Both the position numbers and the translations under genes were made by a program. From an uncultured bacterium (lineage in GTDB: Bacteria > Bacillota > Clostridia > Christensenellales > QALW01), in the NCBI GenBank assembly GCA_905214315.1, contig CAJMLN010000010.1, positions 1 through 47,760 on the forward strand: a DNA stretch of 47,760 nucleotides, read 5' to 3'. The notes beneath the pieces are model-generated. The model ran no database searches and had not been told where the DNA came from. It worked only from the letters and a program-made list of their open reading frames with translations. Of this stretch, positions 1-8,243 are shown piece by piece (position 1 is the stretch's first letter; each line of letters opens with the position of its first letter).

Positions 1-577
1 GGCTCAGATCTACTTTATCCTCGTCATACTCCACAACGGCAATCGCCGCCTTGTTATTTTCCCATATCTGGGATATGCGCGGGCTGTCCATGGGTACCAA
101 AGCCGAGCTGTACGACATTCAGTGCGCCGCCTGTATGGTAATCCGCCTGTACGAACAGCCCAAAGCTCGAATTCCCGACAGAGCCGCCGCTCTTGCTTAT
201 GGAAAAAGCTTTGATCCTGCGGCATGGAACACAGCGCTCCGCGGGCTTTTGGGCAGCGGTGCCGAAGCTATAATTGCTTTAGAAGAAAAAGAGTACAAGT
301 ACAGTTTGCCCGAGCATCAGAAATGACTGGAGCAGATTCTTTCCCTATGGCCCAAGCTGCAGGCTATCATGGAATAAGAGCTGCCCCCCAGTAAAGAACT
401 GGCCGCGCTTTTTGACGCGCTGAATCTGCCCAAGCATGCAAAAGAAATCGGCTTAGAGGAAAACCTCGAGCTTGTTTTTATGGCCACCGAAGATATCCGG
501 AATATATACTCTCACGGCTGCTTTGGAATCTTGGCCTGCTGGAGGAATTTGCTCAAAAGCTCAAAGACTCTCTTTAA
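1..577 (+). pseudogene. Decayed 3' part of a glycerol-1-phosphate dehydrogenase (EgsA/AraM-like)
   Basis: The plus strand encodes a broken remnant of the iron-containing alcohol dehydrogenase superfamily, closest by eye to sn-glycerol-1-phosphate dehydrogenase. The frame is open from the left edge and contains FSHIWDM, which matches the family's HISHFWEM metal-binding stretch, followed by an ARLYE-like helix. Where the family has a conserved His-Gly (metal ligand) this copy reads YDIQ. The frame is broken by TGA at 324-326 and TAA at 375-377. A shift near 480-495 is then needed to recover the family-like C-terminus (RLLWNLGLLEEFAQKLKDSL), which ends at TAA 575-577. Two stops, one frameshift and a lost ligand indicate a pseudogene. 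The 5' part lies outside the window. Family assignment is from remembered motifs only. Confidence 0.62.
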
Positions 578-580
578 CAG

Positions 581-610
581 AAAACGGACGGGATTTTTCC
601 CGTCCGTTTT
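581..610. terminator. Bidirectional intrinsic terminator
   Basis: A 10-bp perfect stem (584-593 with 598-607) encloses a TTTT loop and is flanked by A-tract on the left and T-tract on the right. It can end the pseudogene on the plus strand and the SPFH/RHH operon on the minus strand, whose last gene stops at 610. Confidence 0.85.
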
Positions 611-810
611 TATTCCACATCCAGCCTCGGTGGAACATCCAACTCCTCGGAGACATACCGTCCGTTTTTTTTGCGCTGCCGCACGCATTCAGAAAGCAAA
701 TATTCAATCTGTCCGTTTACCGAACGGAAATCATCCTCCGCCCAGGCAGCTATGGCGTTATACAGCTTTTCCGAAAGCCGCAGCGGCACCTGTTTCTTTT
801 CCCCGGCCAT
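610..810 (-). CDS. Small ribbon-helix-helix (Arc/MetJ-like) DNA-binding protein
   Basis: This is a 66-residue basic protein. Residues 6-50 fit the ribbon-helix-helix fold: a short beta strand (KQVPLRLSEKLYNAI), then two helices with the turn around DDFRSVNGQIEYLL. The C-terminal 15 residues are acidic and polar. Such proteins bind DNA as dimers and often act as autorepressors or antitoxin-like regulators. It lies 6 nt downstream of the SPFH gene on the same strand, so the two are probably co-transcribed from the promoter near 1866-1894. That promoter carries palindromes (1866-1875 and 1880-1897) which this protein could bind; this link is inference. There is no obvious toxin partner. The fold assignment is fairly secure, but the target is unknown. 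Confidence 0.8.
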   Translation of the reverse strand: MAGEKKQVPLRLSEKLYNAIAAWAEDDFRSVNGQIEYLLSECVRQRKKNGRYVSEELDVPPRLDVE

Positions 811-816
811 AAGGCA

Positions 817-1833
817 TCAATACAAGCTGCCGGAATTTACGACAGGCTGCGCGTCATGATTGCCGCAGAGCACTACCAGCAAGTTGGATACCATAGCCGC
901 TTTCCGTTCGTCATCCAGCTCCACCACCTGGTTATGGCGCAGACGCTCCAGAGCCATTTCAACCATACCCACCGCACCGTCAACGATCATCTTTCTGGCA
1001 TCGATAATTGCAGAAGCCTGCTGCCGCTGCAGCATAACCGCCGCGATTTCCGGTGCGTAGGCGAGGTAGGTAATACGCGCCTCTATAATCTCCAACCCTG
1101 CCTGCTCCACTTTTTGCTGAATTTCATCCCGAATACGTGAAGCCACAATCTCACTGGAGCCACGAAGGCTTCCTTCGTCTGCAATTCCATCACCAGTAGT
1201 ATCCACATTCGGCGCAATATCATAGGGATAAATCCGCACAATGTTCCGCAGAGCGCTGTCACATTGCAACGAAAGATACTCCTTAAAATTATCTACATGA
1301 AACACAGCTTTAGCCGTATCCACGACCCGCCAGGTGACCGCAATGCCGATTTCCACTGGATTTCCCAGGCAATCGTTGATCTTTTGCCGGTTGTTATTCA
1401 GCGTCATAATTTTCAGTGAGATCTTGCGACTTATATTTTCTGCCGAAGGCGCCGAAGAACCCGTATACACCACCGCATTTTTAGGGCTGCTGTCTACATC
1501 GCCGCTTTGATTCAGCCTTGTTTTCGCCGCGGGATTCACACTGGCACAGAAGGGATTGACAAAATAAAAGCCCTCACTTTTCAGCGTACCCACATATTTG
1601 CCAAATAACGTAAGAACCAGTGCTTCCTGCGGTTTTAATACTTTCAGCCCACAGAACGGAATCCAGCCAAAGCTGACCCACAAAATTCCTAACACAAACA
1701 ACACCACTCCTACAGCCTGCTCCATCCACAATCCGCCCATAATCAATAGTCCAATCCCCAGCAGATACAGTACTGATATCAGGAGCAATGCCTGCATACC
1801 ATTCTTCTTATTATTCAAAACAATTTCTTTCAT
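817..1833 (-). CDS. SPFH/band-7 (stomatin/prohibitin-like) membrane protein
   Basis: This 338-residue protein has two close hydrophobic segments near the N-terminus (LLLISVLYLLGIGLLIMGGLWM and VVLFVLGILWVSFGWIPF). They are followed by the band-7 signature GLKVLKPQEALVLTLFGKYVG and FYFVNPF, then a long SPFH domain and a helical C-terminal stretch rich in A/E/R (QRQQASAIIDARKMIVDGAVGMVEMAL). SPFH proteins oligomerise on membranes and organise microdomains or modulate proteases; no substrate can be read here. An upstream GTG at 1842 is in frame, but the GAGGTGG ribosome binding site lies 5 nt before the ATG at 1833 and overlaps the GTG, so ATG 1833 is chosen. It pairs with the downstream RHH gene. 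Confidence 0.9.
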   Translation of the reverse strand: MKEIVLNNKKNGMQALLLISVLYLLGIGLLIMGGLWMEQAVGVVLFVLGILWVSFGWIPFCGLKVLKPQEALVLTLFGKYVGTLKSEGFYFVNPFCASVNPAAKTRLNQSGDVDSSPKNAVVYTGSSAPSAENISRKISLKIMTLNNNRQKINDCLGNPVEIGIAVTWRVVDTAKAVFHVDNFKEYLSLQCDSALRNIVRIYPYDIAPNVDTTGDGIADEGSLRGSSEIVASRIRDEIQQKVEQAGLEIIEARITYLAYAPEIAAVMLQRQQASAIIDARKMIVDGAVGMVEMALERLRHNQVVELDDERKAAMVSNLLVVLCGNHDAQPVVNSGSLY

Positions 1834-1865
1834 TCCATCCACCTCTTTATTATTTTGATATTAAA

Positions 1866-1897
1866 ATGATATCATATAAATATTGTTTTGTCAATAT
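1866..1897 (-). promoter_or_regulatory. Promoter of the SPFH-RHH operon with overlapping dyads
   Basis: Read on the minus strand, TTGACA (1894-1889), a 17-bp spacer and TATCAT (1871-1866) form a sigma-A-type promoter about 30 nt upstream of the SPFH start. The -10 region lies inside the 10-bp perfect palindrome ATGATATCAT (1866-1875). The -35 region lies inside the inverted repeat ATATTG-N6-CAATAT (1880-1897). Such overlap is typical of repressor operators. Confidence 0.65.
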
Positions 1898-1950
1898 ATA
1901 AACAAAAAAATTTATTCTTCAATATTGTTTACTCCGGCACTGCCGCAAAT

Positions 1951-1977
1951 AAAAAAAGCCGTCAAGTAACGGCTTTT
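1951..1977 (-). terminator. Terminator of the DUF5711-CvpA-propeller operon
   Basis: A short stem (GCCGT 1958-1962 with ACGGC 1969-1973) is extended by A/T pairs and followed on the minus strand by a run of seven T. The stop codon of the upstream minus-strand gene (1962-1964) lies inside the hairpin. Confidence 0.75.
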
Positions 1978-3773
1978 CTCTGTTGGCTATTCTGATTTTT
2001 TTGAAAGCTTGCAATATAAGATACCGGATAATTCCCGGATTCCCCATTATACATAATACTGATAATAATTTCATCCGGCATATTGGAGGCATAAAATACA
2101 CCGTTAATACTGGAAGCTTCCACCGTCGTTTCTCCGGTTTGAATGTCATAGCGATTGATCTGATAATAAAACTCCTCATCTCCAGTTTCCAATATATAAT
2201 ACACCGCGCTGTTGTCACTGGAAATAAAAAATTCACTGGTAACAATATCCGCCAACACAAGTGTACTCTCTCCGCTGGAAATATCAACCAAATTCAAATC
2301 GCACACGGCGGTTTCATAATCTTCAGTAATGACCGCTATTTTACTGCCGTCATTTGAAAGAGAAAACACAGCTCCTTTTTGTATTACGTTAATCTGATCA
2401 GTCGTAAGTTCATGCTGTACCACAACCTCCCATTCCTCCACAACGTCACAATAGTATAGATATCCGTTATGATAAGAAAGATCTGACTCCACAATAATCT
2501 CAGCATCCAGAACCCTGACCTCGCCAGTAGTAACGTCGTATTCCTTTAAAGAATACATGCTGTTCCCGCTGATAACATATAGCTTGGAGCCATCATCGTT
2601 CAAAGCAATTCCCAAAATCATCTCACCCAGCGGCGGTTCTTCTTCTCCCTGGCCGCCAATAACCGTAATATTTCCTGTATCGGCACGATAAATACTGCAA
2701 AGCTCAATATCTCCGGCACGTTCAATATAAGCCAGCGTACTGCCATCAGCCGAATATACCGCTTTAATGACTGTAGCAAGCTGCGTATCAAACAAAAGAT
2801 GCCGTGCTCCGGCCTTATCCGCTGTGTACAGGCGGTCCATCTCATCTTCTGTTTTTACAAAAAGCGCAGTACTGCTTCCGGGAATCCAGCAAAGAAATCG
2901 CGCATCCGCAAAAAAGAGCGGTAAGCTGGTTTTAGCACCGTCAATACTCAGAATAGACTCATTCAAAAGCGCGGCAGAATCTGTATTTTCACTATACTTA
3001 GGCAACTCCCCAAAGGCAAGCTCTACAAGGCGGAGCTCTTCTCCCTCCAGCACACCGGTCAGCAGCTCATCCATTTTTTGCTGCGCGTCTTCCCGGCTTT
3101 TACATTTTTCGCTGATCATTAAAACGCTGATATTATCATCACAAAGCGTAGGCGTAAAACCACAAGCCGGCATTTCTCCAGCCTGATACTCATAATAGAG
3201 ATCTGCCAGAAGATACCAGCCGTTAGCTTGCTGCATCTCTTCCGGCTTCAATGAAACAGCAAGCACGCCATCAGGCTCTTCACGCACCTGAAATGTTACG
3301 GATTTTGCCAGATTCAGATAAAAAACTGTATCGCCGCTGCCATCCTGCGGCAGCATTTGGAACAGTCCGCTGACAACGCCAGTTTCATCAACCGCGGTAC
3401 CTTTAATAACGTAATCCCAATATACAAGACCCTTAATCGTTACCATAAGCCGAAGAGGATCCGGCAAAAAGGCAATAGAATACTCCGGTATGCCACAGGC
3501 GGTTATGCCTCCCTCGGCCTCGCTGCCTGCTACAAAATAAAAACGGATATCTACCGTTCCCTCCTCGCCAGAGGTTATGGCTATTTCATTAATGTTGGCG
3601 TCAGGCTGCGGGGAACCGCCCGAGGTAGTCAATGTCGTTTTATTATACTTATCTGCACGGTAACGCGATTGTGCACCGCAAAAGACAGCCGTAAGCGTCA
3701 CAGCCAGAATCAATCCTCCCGCAACCGCACAAGCAATAATTTTTTTGATGCGCGTTCGTTGTTTTCTCTTCAC
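1962..3773 (-). CDS. Membrane-anchored beta-propeller-like protein (unknown function)
   Basis: This 603-residue protein has a basic N-terminus and a single membrane segment (residues 11-31, IIACAVAGGLILAVTLTAVFC), so the rest is probably extracytoplasmic. Residues about 60-180 form a beta-rich, AMIN-like region (VDIRFYFVAG, LMVTIKGLVYWDYVIKG). Residues about 280-580 contain repeated blade-like units (YSADGSTLAYIE, LNDDGSKLYVIS, LSNDGSKIAVIT, SSDNSAVYYIL) typical of TolB/WD40-like propellers. The GTG start follows AGGAG with 11 nt spacing. It is the last gene of the operon DUF5711-CvpA-this gene, with 21 nt to CvpA. I do not recognise a named family. A cell-envelope scaffold or sensor role is a guess from topology. 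Confidence 0.85.
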   Translation of the reverse strand: MKRKQRTRIKKIIACAVAGGLILAVTLTAVFCGAQSRYRADKYNKTTLTTSGGSPQPDANINEIAITSGEEGTVDIRFYFVAGSEAEGGITACGIPEYSIAFLPDPLRLMVTIKGLVYWDYVIKGTAVDETGVVSGLFQMLPQDGSGDTVFYLNLAKSVTFQVREEPDGVLAVSLKPEEMQQANGWYLLADLYYEYQAGEMPACGFTPTLCDDNISVLMISEKCKSREDAQQKMDELLTGVLEGEELRLVELAFGELPKYSENTDSAALLNESILSIDGAKTSLPLFFADARFLCWIPGSSTALFVKTEDEMDRLYTADKAGARHLLFDTQLATVIKAVYSADGSTLAYIERAGDIELCSIYRADTGNITVIGGQGEEEPPLGEMILGIALNDDGSKLYVISGNSMYSLKEYDVTTGEVRVLDAEIIVESDLSYHNGYLYYCDVVEEWEVVVQHELTTDQINVIQKGAVFSLSNDGSKIAVITEDYETAVCDLNLVDISSGESTLVLADIVTSEFFISSDNSAVYYILETGDEEFYYQINRYDIQTGETTVEASSINGVFYASNMPDEIIISIMYNGESGNYPVSYIASFQKNQNSQQRKAVT

Positions 3774-3794
3774 GTTACAACAGGCTCCTTACTT

Positions 3795-4502
3795 TTAAAG
3801 TACAGATTTTAAAACATTGAATATAATATTCCCGTTAAAAAACAATCGTCCCAGAAGCGACCCCTGTATTAAATTATTGAAATTCTCCAGCGGCAGTACC
3901 GACATGGCAATAGGTACAATGGCAAAAATAATGCATACGAATACCGCGGCCTGCAATATACCTATTCCGCCGCCGAGCAAGCTGTCAAACTGCTTCAATA
4001 CAGGCAGATGCACCACGTGGTCTACCAAACCGATAACAAAGATAGAAATCAACCGTACTGCAATAAAAATAATCAAAAAGCTGATCAGGCTCAAGCTCAG
4101 ATTGATAATGGTTTGATTAAAATAATCGCTCATCGTCGTGATTCCCTGATCAGCAAATACCTGATTCAGGATATTGTCGTTCATCATATCCGCTATAGGC
4201 TTGGGCAGGTTAGAGGTATTGATAATCTCGGTAATCCTCTCGCTGCTGAGCGTATTGATATCTACATTGGCAACCGTCATATCGCTGAGCTTTTCAGCCC
4301 CGGCGGTAAAATAAAGCAGCGTATTATCAAAATTAGTCTTTTGAAGAATAAAAGATGCCAACGAGCTGTATCCGGCAAACGAAACAATCCATGCCAGAAC
4401 ATATGAAGCCACATTCAATACCGTTACCAAAAAACCGCGATACCAACCAATCAAAAAACCTACTGCCAACAGAATGATAATGCCCAAATCTACAATATTC
4501 AC
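3795..4502 (-). CDS. CvpA family membrane protein
   Basis: This 235-residue integral membrane protein has the CvpA layout. An N-terminal membrane segment begins IVDLGIIILLAVGFLIGWYRGFL, with the family's G-x-x-x-G-x-x-R-G-like turn. A second segment follows, then a polar loop (about residues 70-130), and then two or three C-terminal membrane helices ending after FDSLLGGGIGILQAAVFVCIIFAIVP. CvpA proteins are linked to envelope function and, in some bacteria, colicin V production; the molecular role is not settled. The GTG start at 4502 is preceded by AAGGAGGA at 7 nt spacing; a longer in-frame reading upstream lacks such a site. It sits between DUF5711 (13 nt upstream) and the propeller protein (21 nt downstream). 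Confidence 0.88.
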   Translation of the reverse strand: MNIVDLGIIILLAVGFLIGWYRGFLVTVLNVASYVLAWIVSFAGYSSLASFILQKTNFDNTLLYFTAGAEKLSDMTVANVDINTLSSERITEIINTSNLPKPIADMMNDNILNQVFADQGITTMSDYFNQTIINLSLSLISFLIIFIAVRLISIFVIGLVDHVVHLPVLKQFDSLLGGGIGILQAAVFVCIIFAIVPIAMSVLPLENFNNLIQGSLLGRLFFNGNIIFNVLKSVL

Positions 4503-4515
4503 AAGTATATCCTCC

Positions 4516-5604
4516 TTAGTCGGGTATATTATACCGGTACATAACGCCGTCAGATTGCACAATAACATAGCCGCTGCCCTGAATCAGCCGTTCTACCTTC
4601 AGCGGCAGCCGATACTTGACTGTCTTTCCTCCGGAGGGTTTGAACCGGTACATAAAATAGCTGCTGAAGCCATAATAATTTTTTTGCGAAACCACAGCAT
4701 AATTCAATTTTTCTTCACATTCAACATTTCTAACGGTTCCGCCGCCGATCGCCTTAAGCCGTCCGTTGCTCAGCAGCAGCATCTGAAGATCGTTTTTTAT
4801 TTTTCCGCAGGCAACTACATCAAAGCCGTTCACCGTATAATCCAAATTCACGGATCCTGTATAGTCACAGTCCCGCACCATAATTTTTTCCGTACCAAAA
4901 ATATAACACAGATTTTCATCAAAGACCGCATTATATATCATTTGATTGTCTACCTCAAACGTAACAGTCTGCTTCTTTTCCGTATCATATTTATAAGTAG
5001 AAAGCTGATACTTAGGATAGTATCCGGAATTTTCTACTGCAATAACCCAAACGCTGTTGCCGGCACCGTAAACGCCAAAGCGAATGTTCGTGCAATTACT
5101 ACTGGAGGTAATCCGATCGATCTCCTCCCCCGTACTGTTCAAAATGATCGTATCGTCTGAAGAGCTCAAACTTACAGCGATCAATTTTTCTCCCATGGCT
5201 ACTGTAGCAATCGAATGTTCAAACTCCTTTGAAAATTCTAATATTCCCTCCTGGTTGATCACCTGAAGCTTTTTTCCTACAGCAACCCCAAGCTTGGTTT
5301 CTCCGGCATACAGTACCATACCATCCACAGTCCCGGAAAATCCCCACATAATTTCCCCGCGGTCATCCAAATAATAAATACAGTTTTGCGTATCATCAAT
5401 GTAGGCGATTCCCCCAGCAAAAACAGTAAAATTACTTTCAGCGTGAATCGGCAGCTGCTTAAAATCACTCAATTTAACGCTTTTTTCTCTCCCGCCAAAA
5501 ATAACTGACAACAATATAATAACTACAAAAATACCAATTGCACCTATTAGAAAAGGCAAATAATTTAAAAGGTCAAATCTTTTGCGTCTTTTTACCCGCT
5601 GCAT
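4516..5604 (-). CDS. DUF5711 family membrane-anchored propeller-like protein
   Basis: This 362-residue protein has a very basic N-terminus (MQRVKRRKRFDLLNY), one membrane segment (about residues 16-37) and a large beta-rich extracytoplasmic region with repeated short strands (YYLDDRGEIMWGF, LGVAVGKKLQVINQEG, IILNSTGEEIDRI). The architecture and adjacency to CvpA match DUF5711 proteins of Clostridia as I recall them; their function is unknown. GGAGG precedes the ATG by 5 nt. It is the first gene of a three-gene minus-strand operon. A TATAAT with an upstream TG dinucleotide lies about 50 nt upstream. Confidence 0.82.
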   Translation of the reverse strand: MQRVKRRKRFDLLNYLPFLIGAIGIFVVIILLSVIFGGREKSVKLSDFKQLPIHAESNFTVFAGGIAYIDDTQNCIYYLDDRGEIMWGFSGTVDGMVLYAGETKLGVAVGKKLQVINQEGILEFSKEFEHSIATVAMGEKLIAVSLSSSDDTIILNSTGEEIDRITSSSNCTNIRFGVYGAGNSVWVIAVENSGYYPKYQLSTYKYDTEKKQTVTFEVDNQMIYNAVFDENLCYIFGTEKIMVRDCDYTGSVNLDYTVNGFDVVACGKIKNDLQMLLLSNGRLKAIGGGTVRNVECEEKLNYAVVSQKNYYGFSSYFMYRFKPSGGKTVKYRLPLKVERLIQGSGYVIVQSDGVMYRYNIPD

Positions 5605-5651
5605 GTGATCCTCCGCTTACGCTGCCGCAGATACGGCCATACTTACAGTAT

Positions 5652-5660
5652 ATTATAACA
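5652..5660 (-). promoter_or_regulatory. Probable extended -10 promoter of the DUF5711 operon
   Basis: On the minus strand TGTTATAAT (TATAAT at 5657-5652) lies about 50 nt upstream of the DUF5711 start. No good -35 is visible, only a T-rich stretch, so the extended -10 is the main evidence. Confidence 0.5.
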
Positions 5661-5708
5661 CAAAACAAAATAAAACAAAAGAAAAATATAACAGCGCCTC
5701 AAAAAGCC

Positions 5709-5740
5709 AAAAAAGCGGCTCAGCTCCTGTGCTGAACCGC
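5709..5740 (-). terminator. Terminator of the rqcP-ispDF-radA-yacL operon
   Basis: A 10-position stem with one mismatch (5715-5724 with 5731-5740) has the 6-nt loop TCCTGT and is followed on the minus strand by six T. It lies about 60 nt downstream of the PIN/TRAM gene. Confidence 0.8.
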
Positions 5741-5799
5741 CCTGTTCTCTTCTTTCCGCACCTTTGGTTTTCCCGCTGTCGCCCGCTTCCTGCAGGCTT

Positions 5800-6855
5800 T
5801 TACGGCTTGGGTTTGGCAAAGATGATCTTTCCGGCATTTGTTTGCAGCATACTGGTAACCACCGCCTCTATTTCTTGGTTCATATAGCCCACGCCGTCTT
5901 CAACAACCACCATCGTACCGTCGGAAAGATATCCCACGCCCTGGGATGGATCCTTTCCCTCCTTCGTAACTGAAACAACAATCACCTCTCCGGCAACAAC
6001 CGTGGGTTTAAGTGCATTGGCCAGTTCATTTAAATTAAATATTTTTACTCCCTGAAGAGAGGCCACCATATTCAGTCCGTAATCATTGGTCATAATATTG
6101 GCCTTTTTTTCCGCAGCAAACCGTATGATTTTATCGTCGATGCTCTCAAGTTCCTCATAATCCGTCTCCTCCAGCAGCACGCCCTTTTCCTGCTGAAGCT
6201 GCTTGATCATATCCAACCCCATTCTTCCCCGCTGGCGCTTTTTTCCGTCCTCGCTGTCCGCCAGACGGGAAAGCTCGCCCAAAATAAATTTGGGAATATA
6301 GATCGGTCCCTGGAGGAACCCCGTCTTATAAATATCATATATGCGGCCGTCGATCAGAATACTGGAATCCAGCACAATACCGCCGCAGCCTTCCGGTTCT
6401 TCGCCTTTTTTCTTCTTTACGGGAATCGGAATATCATCACGCTTGATTATCGCGATGCGAACTCCCAGAATTCCGCAGCAAAGATATACAATAATATTCA
6501 GGCACGTAACCAAAACCTCATTGCTGATATTATTAAAAATCTGACAAACCAGAAACGCCGCCAAAAATCCAAAAAGCAAGCCGCCGCAGGCAAGAAACAT
6601 TTCTTTGGCGGGCATTTCCCTGGCGCGCTTAATAATTTTGGAAAGCATCTGAGAAATCGCGCTCGACGCCGGCTTTCCTGCAAAAAACCCAATAACCGCA
6701 AACAAGGCAATTGAAAAAAGCGCACATACGGTGGCCGCCAAGCCCGGGAACTGCAGCTCATTTTGCCGGATAATCAATTCCACAAGCTTCCATACCCAAT
6801 AGCCGATGGCCGCTCCGATGGGAACAAATAAAATACGAAAAATCCTTTTAAGCAT
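5800..6855 (-). CDS. yacL: PIN/TRAM domain membrane protein (YacL-like)
   Basis: This 351-residue protein has four predicted membrane segments in residues 1-135. It has a PIN nuclease-like domain from about 160 (IVLDSSILIDGRIYDI, acidic residues D163 and D169; later DDKIIRFAAEKKANIMTNDYGLN) and a C-terminal TRAM domain (about 285-345, VAGEVIVVSVTKEGKDPSQGVGYLSDGTMVVVEDG). This matches the YacL family, often found beside radA in Firmicutes as here (9 nt downstream of radA). PIN domains are usually Mg-dependent RNases and TRAM binds RNA. The physiological substrate of YacL is not established. It is the last gene before the terminator at 5709-5740. Confidence 0.92.
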   Translation of the reverse strand: MLKRIFRILFVPIGAAIGYWVWKLVELIIRQNELQFPGLAATVCALFSIALFAVIGFFAGKPASSAISQMLSKIIKRAREMPAKEMFLACGGLLFGFLAAFLVCQIFNNISNEVLVTCLNIIVYLCCGILGVRIAIIKRDDIPIPVKKKKGEEPEGCGGIVLDSSILIDGRIYDIYKTGFLQGPIYIPKFILGELSRLADSEDGKKRQRGRMGLDMIKQLQQEKGVLLEETDYEELESIDDKIIRFAAEKKANIMTNDYGLNMVASLQGVKIFNLNELANALKPTVVAGEVIVVSVTKEGKDPSQGVGYLSDGTMVVVEDGVGYMNQEIEAVVTSMLQTNAGKIIFAKPKP

Positions 6856-6864
6856 GAAAACTCC

Positions 6865-8241
6865 TCACTTTTCTCCCATTGCCAAAGCCAGGGCCGTAAA
6901 AATATTATCTGCAAACAGCAGCTGAATTCCACTGTTTTCTTTCAAACCGCGCTGATTTCCCCTGGGCAGTATCACCCTTTGAAAGCCTAGCTTGACGCAC
7001 TCGTCAATCCGCTTCTGGCAACCGCTTATCGCGCGAAGCTCTCCAGTAAGCCCCACCTCACCCATAAGAACCGTATGATCCGGCAAGGGAATATTCTGGT
7101 ATCCCGAGGCCACCGCGGCCAGCACCGGCAGATCCAGCGCCGGTTCCTCTACCCGCAGACCGCCGGCAATATTGATATAAACATCCTGATTATACAGCGA
7201 ATATCCCAAACGCTTTTCCAGCACCGCCAAAAGCGTAACCATACGGCTGTAATCCACGCCGCTGCCTACCCGGCGCGGATTGCCGAAGCTGGAGGTTCCC
7301 GTAAGCGCCTGAATCTCCACCATGACCGGGCGCGTGCCCTCCAGAGAGCATAAAATCGCCGTACCCGGTACCGGTTGACTGCGCTGCGACATAAAAATCT
7401 CCGAGGGGTTCCGCACATCCTGCATTCCCCTCTCGTTCATCTCAAAAATACCAATTTCATTGGTAGAACCAAATCTGTTTTTCGTGGCCCGCAGCACGCG
7501 GAACGTATTGTTCCTCTCGCCCTCAAAATACAGTACCGTATCCACAATATGCTCCAGCACTTTGGGTCCGGCAAGCGTTCCCTCCTTGGTTACATGGCCC
7601 ACGGTAAGTATCGCCGTGCCGCACGCCTTCGCCGTACGCATCAGGCGGGATGCACATTCCCGCACCTGTGATACGGTTCCTGGTGCGGAATTCAAATACG
7701 GCGCGTATACCGTTTGAATGGAATCCACCACCGCAACCTCCGGTTTCTGCCGGGAAATCTGCGCACAGATCTCCTCGATGTCCGTTTCAGTAAGCAGATA
7801 CAGTTCCTCCGAGGAACAGCCCAAACGATCGGCCCTGAGCTTGATCTGCCGGGCCGACTCCTCGGCGGAAATATACAGTACTTTTTTTTCACCGGCAATA
7901 AAATCGCACACCTGCAACAGGAGCGTAGACTTTCCGATACCGGGATCTCCCCCGCAGAGCACAATACTGGCCGGAACGATTCCCCCGCCGAGCACACGGT
8001 CAAATTCTCCGCTGCCAGAGAAAAAGCGCTCGCTGTTCACCGTCTGTACTTGGCTGAGCTTCTGTACCGCCGCCACACCTTCAGAGTGCTCAGCTCTTGT
8101 CGCCGCGCCCGCCTTGACCGGCGCCTTTACCAGAGTTTCCTCCATGGTGCCCCAGCTGCCGCAGTTTGAACATTTCCCCAGCCACTTGGCGGATTCAAAG
8201 CCGCACTGCGAACAAATAAAAACATTTTTATCCTTTGCCAT
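6865..8241 (-). CDS. radA: DNA repair protein RadA
   Basis: This 458-residue protein has the full RadA/Sms layout: an N-terminal four-Cys zinc finger (C10, C13, C24, C27), a RecA-like ATPase with Walker A GGDPGIGKST (about 97-106), the RadA signature KNRFG, and a C-terminal Lon-protease-like domain (VDYSRMVTLLAVLEKRLGYSLYNQDVYINIAGGL, LPVLAAVASGYQNIPLPDHTVLMGEVGLTGELR). RadA processes branched recombination intermediates and promotes branch migration. The gene sits 2 nt after a propeller-protein gene and 9 nt before yacL in one minus-strand operon. Confidence 0.98.
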   Translation of the reverse strand: MAKDKNVFICSQCGFESAKWLGKCSNCGSWGTMEETLVKAPVKAGAATRAEHSEGVAAVQKLSQVQTVNSERFFSGSGEFDRVLGGGIVPASIVLCGGDPGIGKSTLLLQVCDFIAGEKKVLYISAEESARQIKLRADRLGCSSEELYLLTETDIEEICAQISRQKPEVAVVDSIQTVYAPYLNSAPGTVSQVRECASRLMRTAKACGTAILTVGHVTKEGTLAGPKVLEHIVDTVLYFEGERNNTFRVLRATKNRFGSTNEIGIFEMNERGMQDVRNPSEIFMSQRSQPVPGTAILCSLEGTRPVMVEIQALTGTSSFGNPRRVGSGVDYSRMVTLLAVLEKRLGYSLYNQDVYINIAGGLRVEEPALDLPVLAAVASGYQNIPLPDHTVLMGEVGLTGELRAISGCQKRIDECVKLGFQRVILPRGNQRGLKENSGIQLLFADNIFTALALAMGEK

Positions 8242-8243
8242 AA

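Noticed and set aside
472..1140. 222-codon plus-strand frame across the pseudogene end, terminator and the RHH/SPFH genes
   Set aside because: It crosses a strong bidirectional terminator and is antisense to two supported genes.
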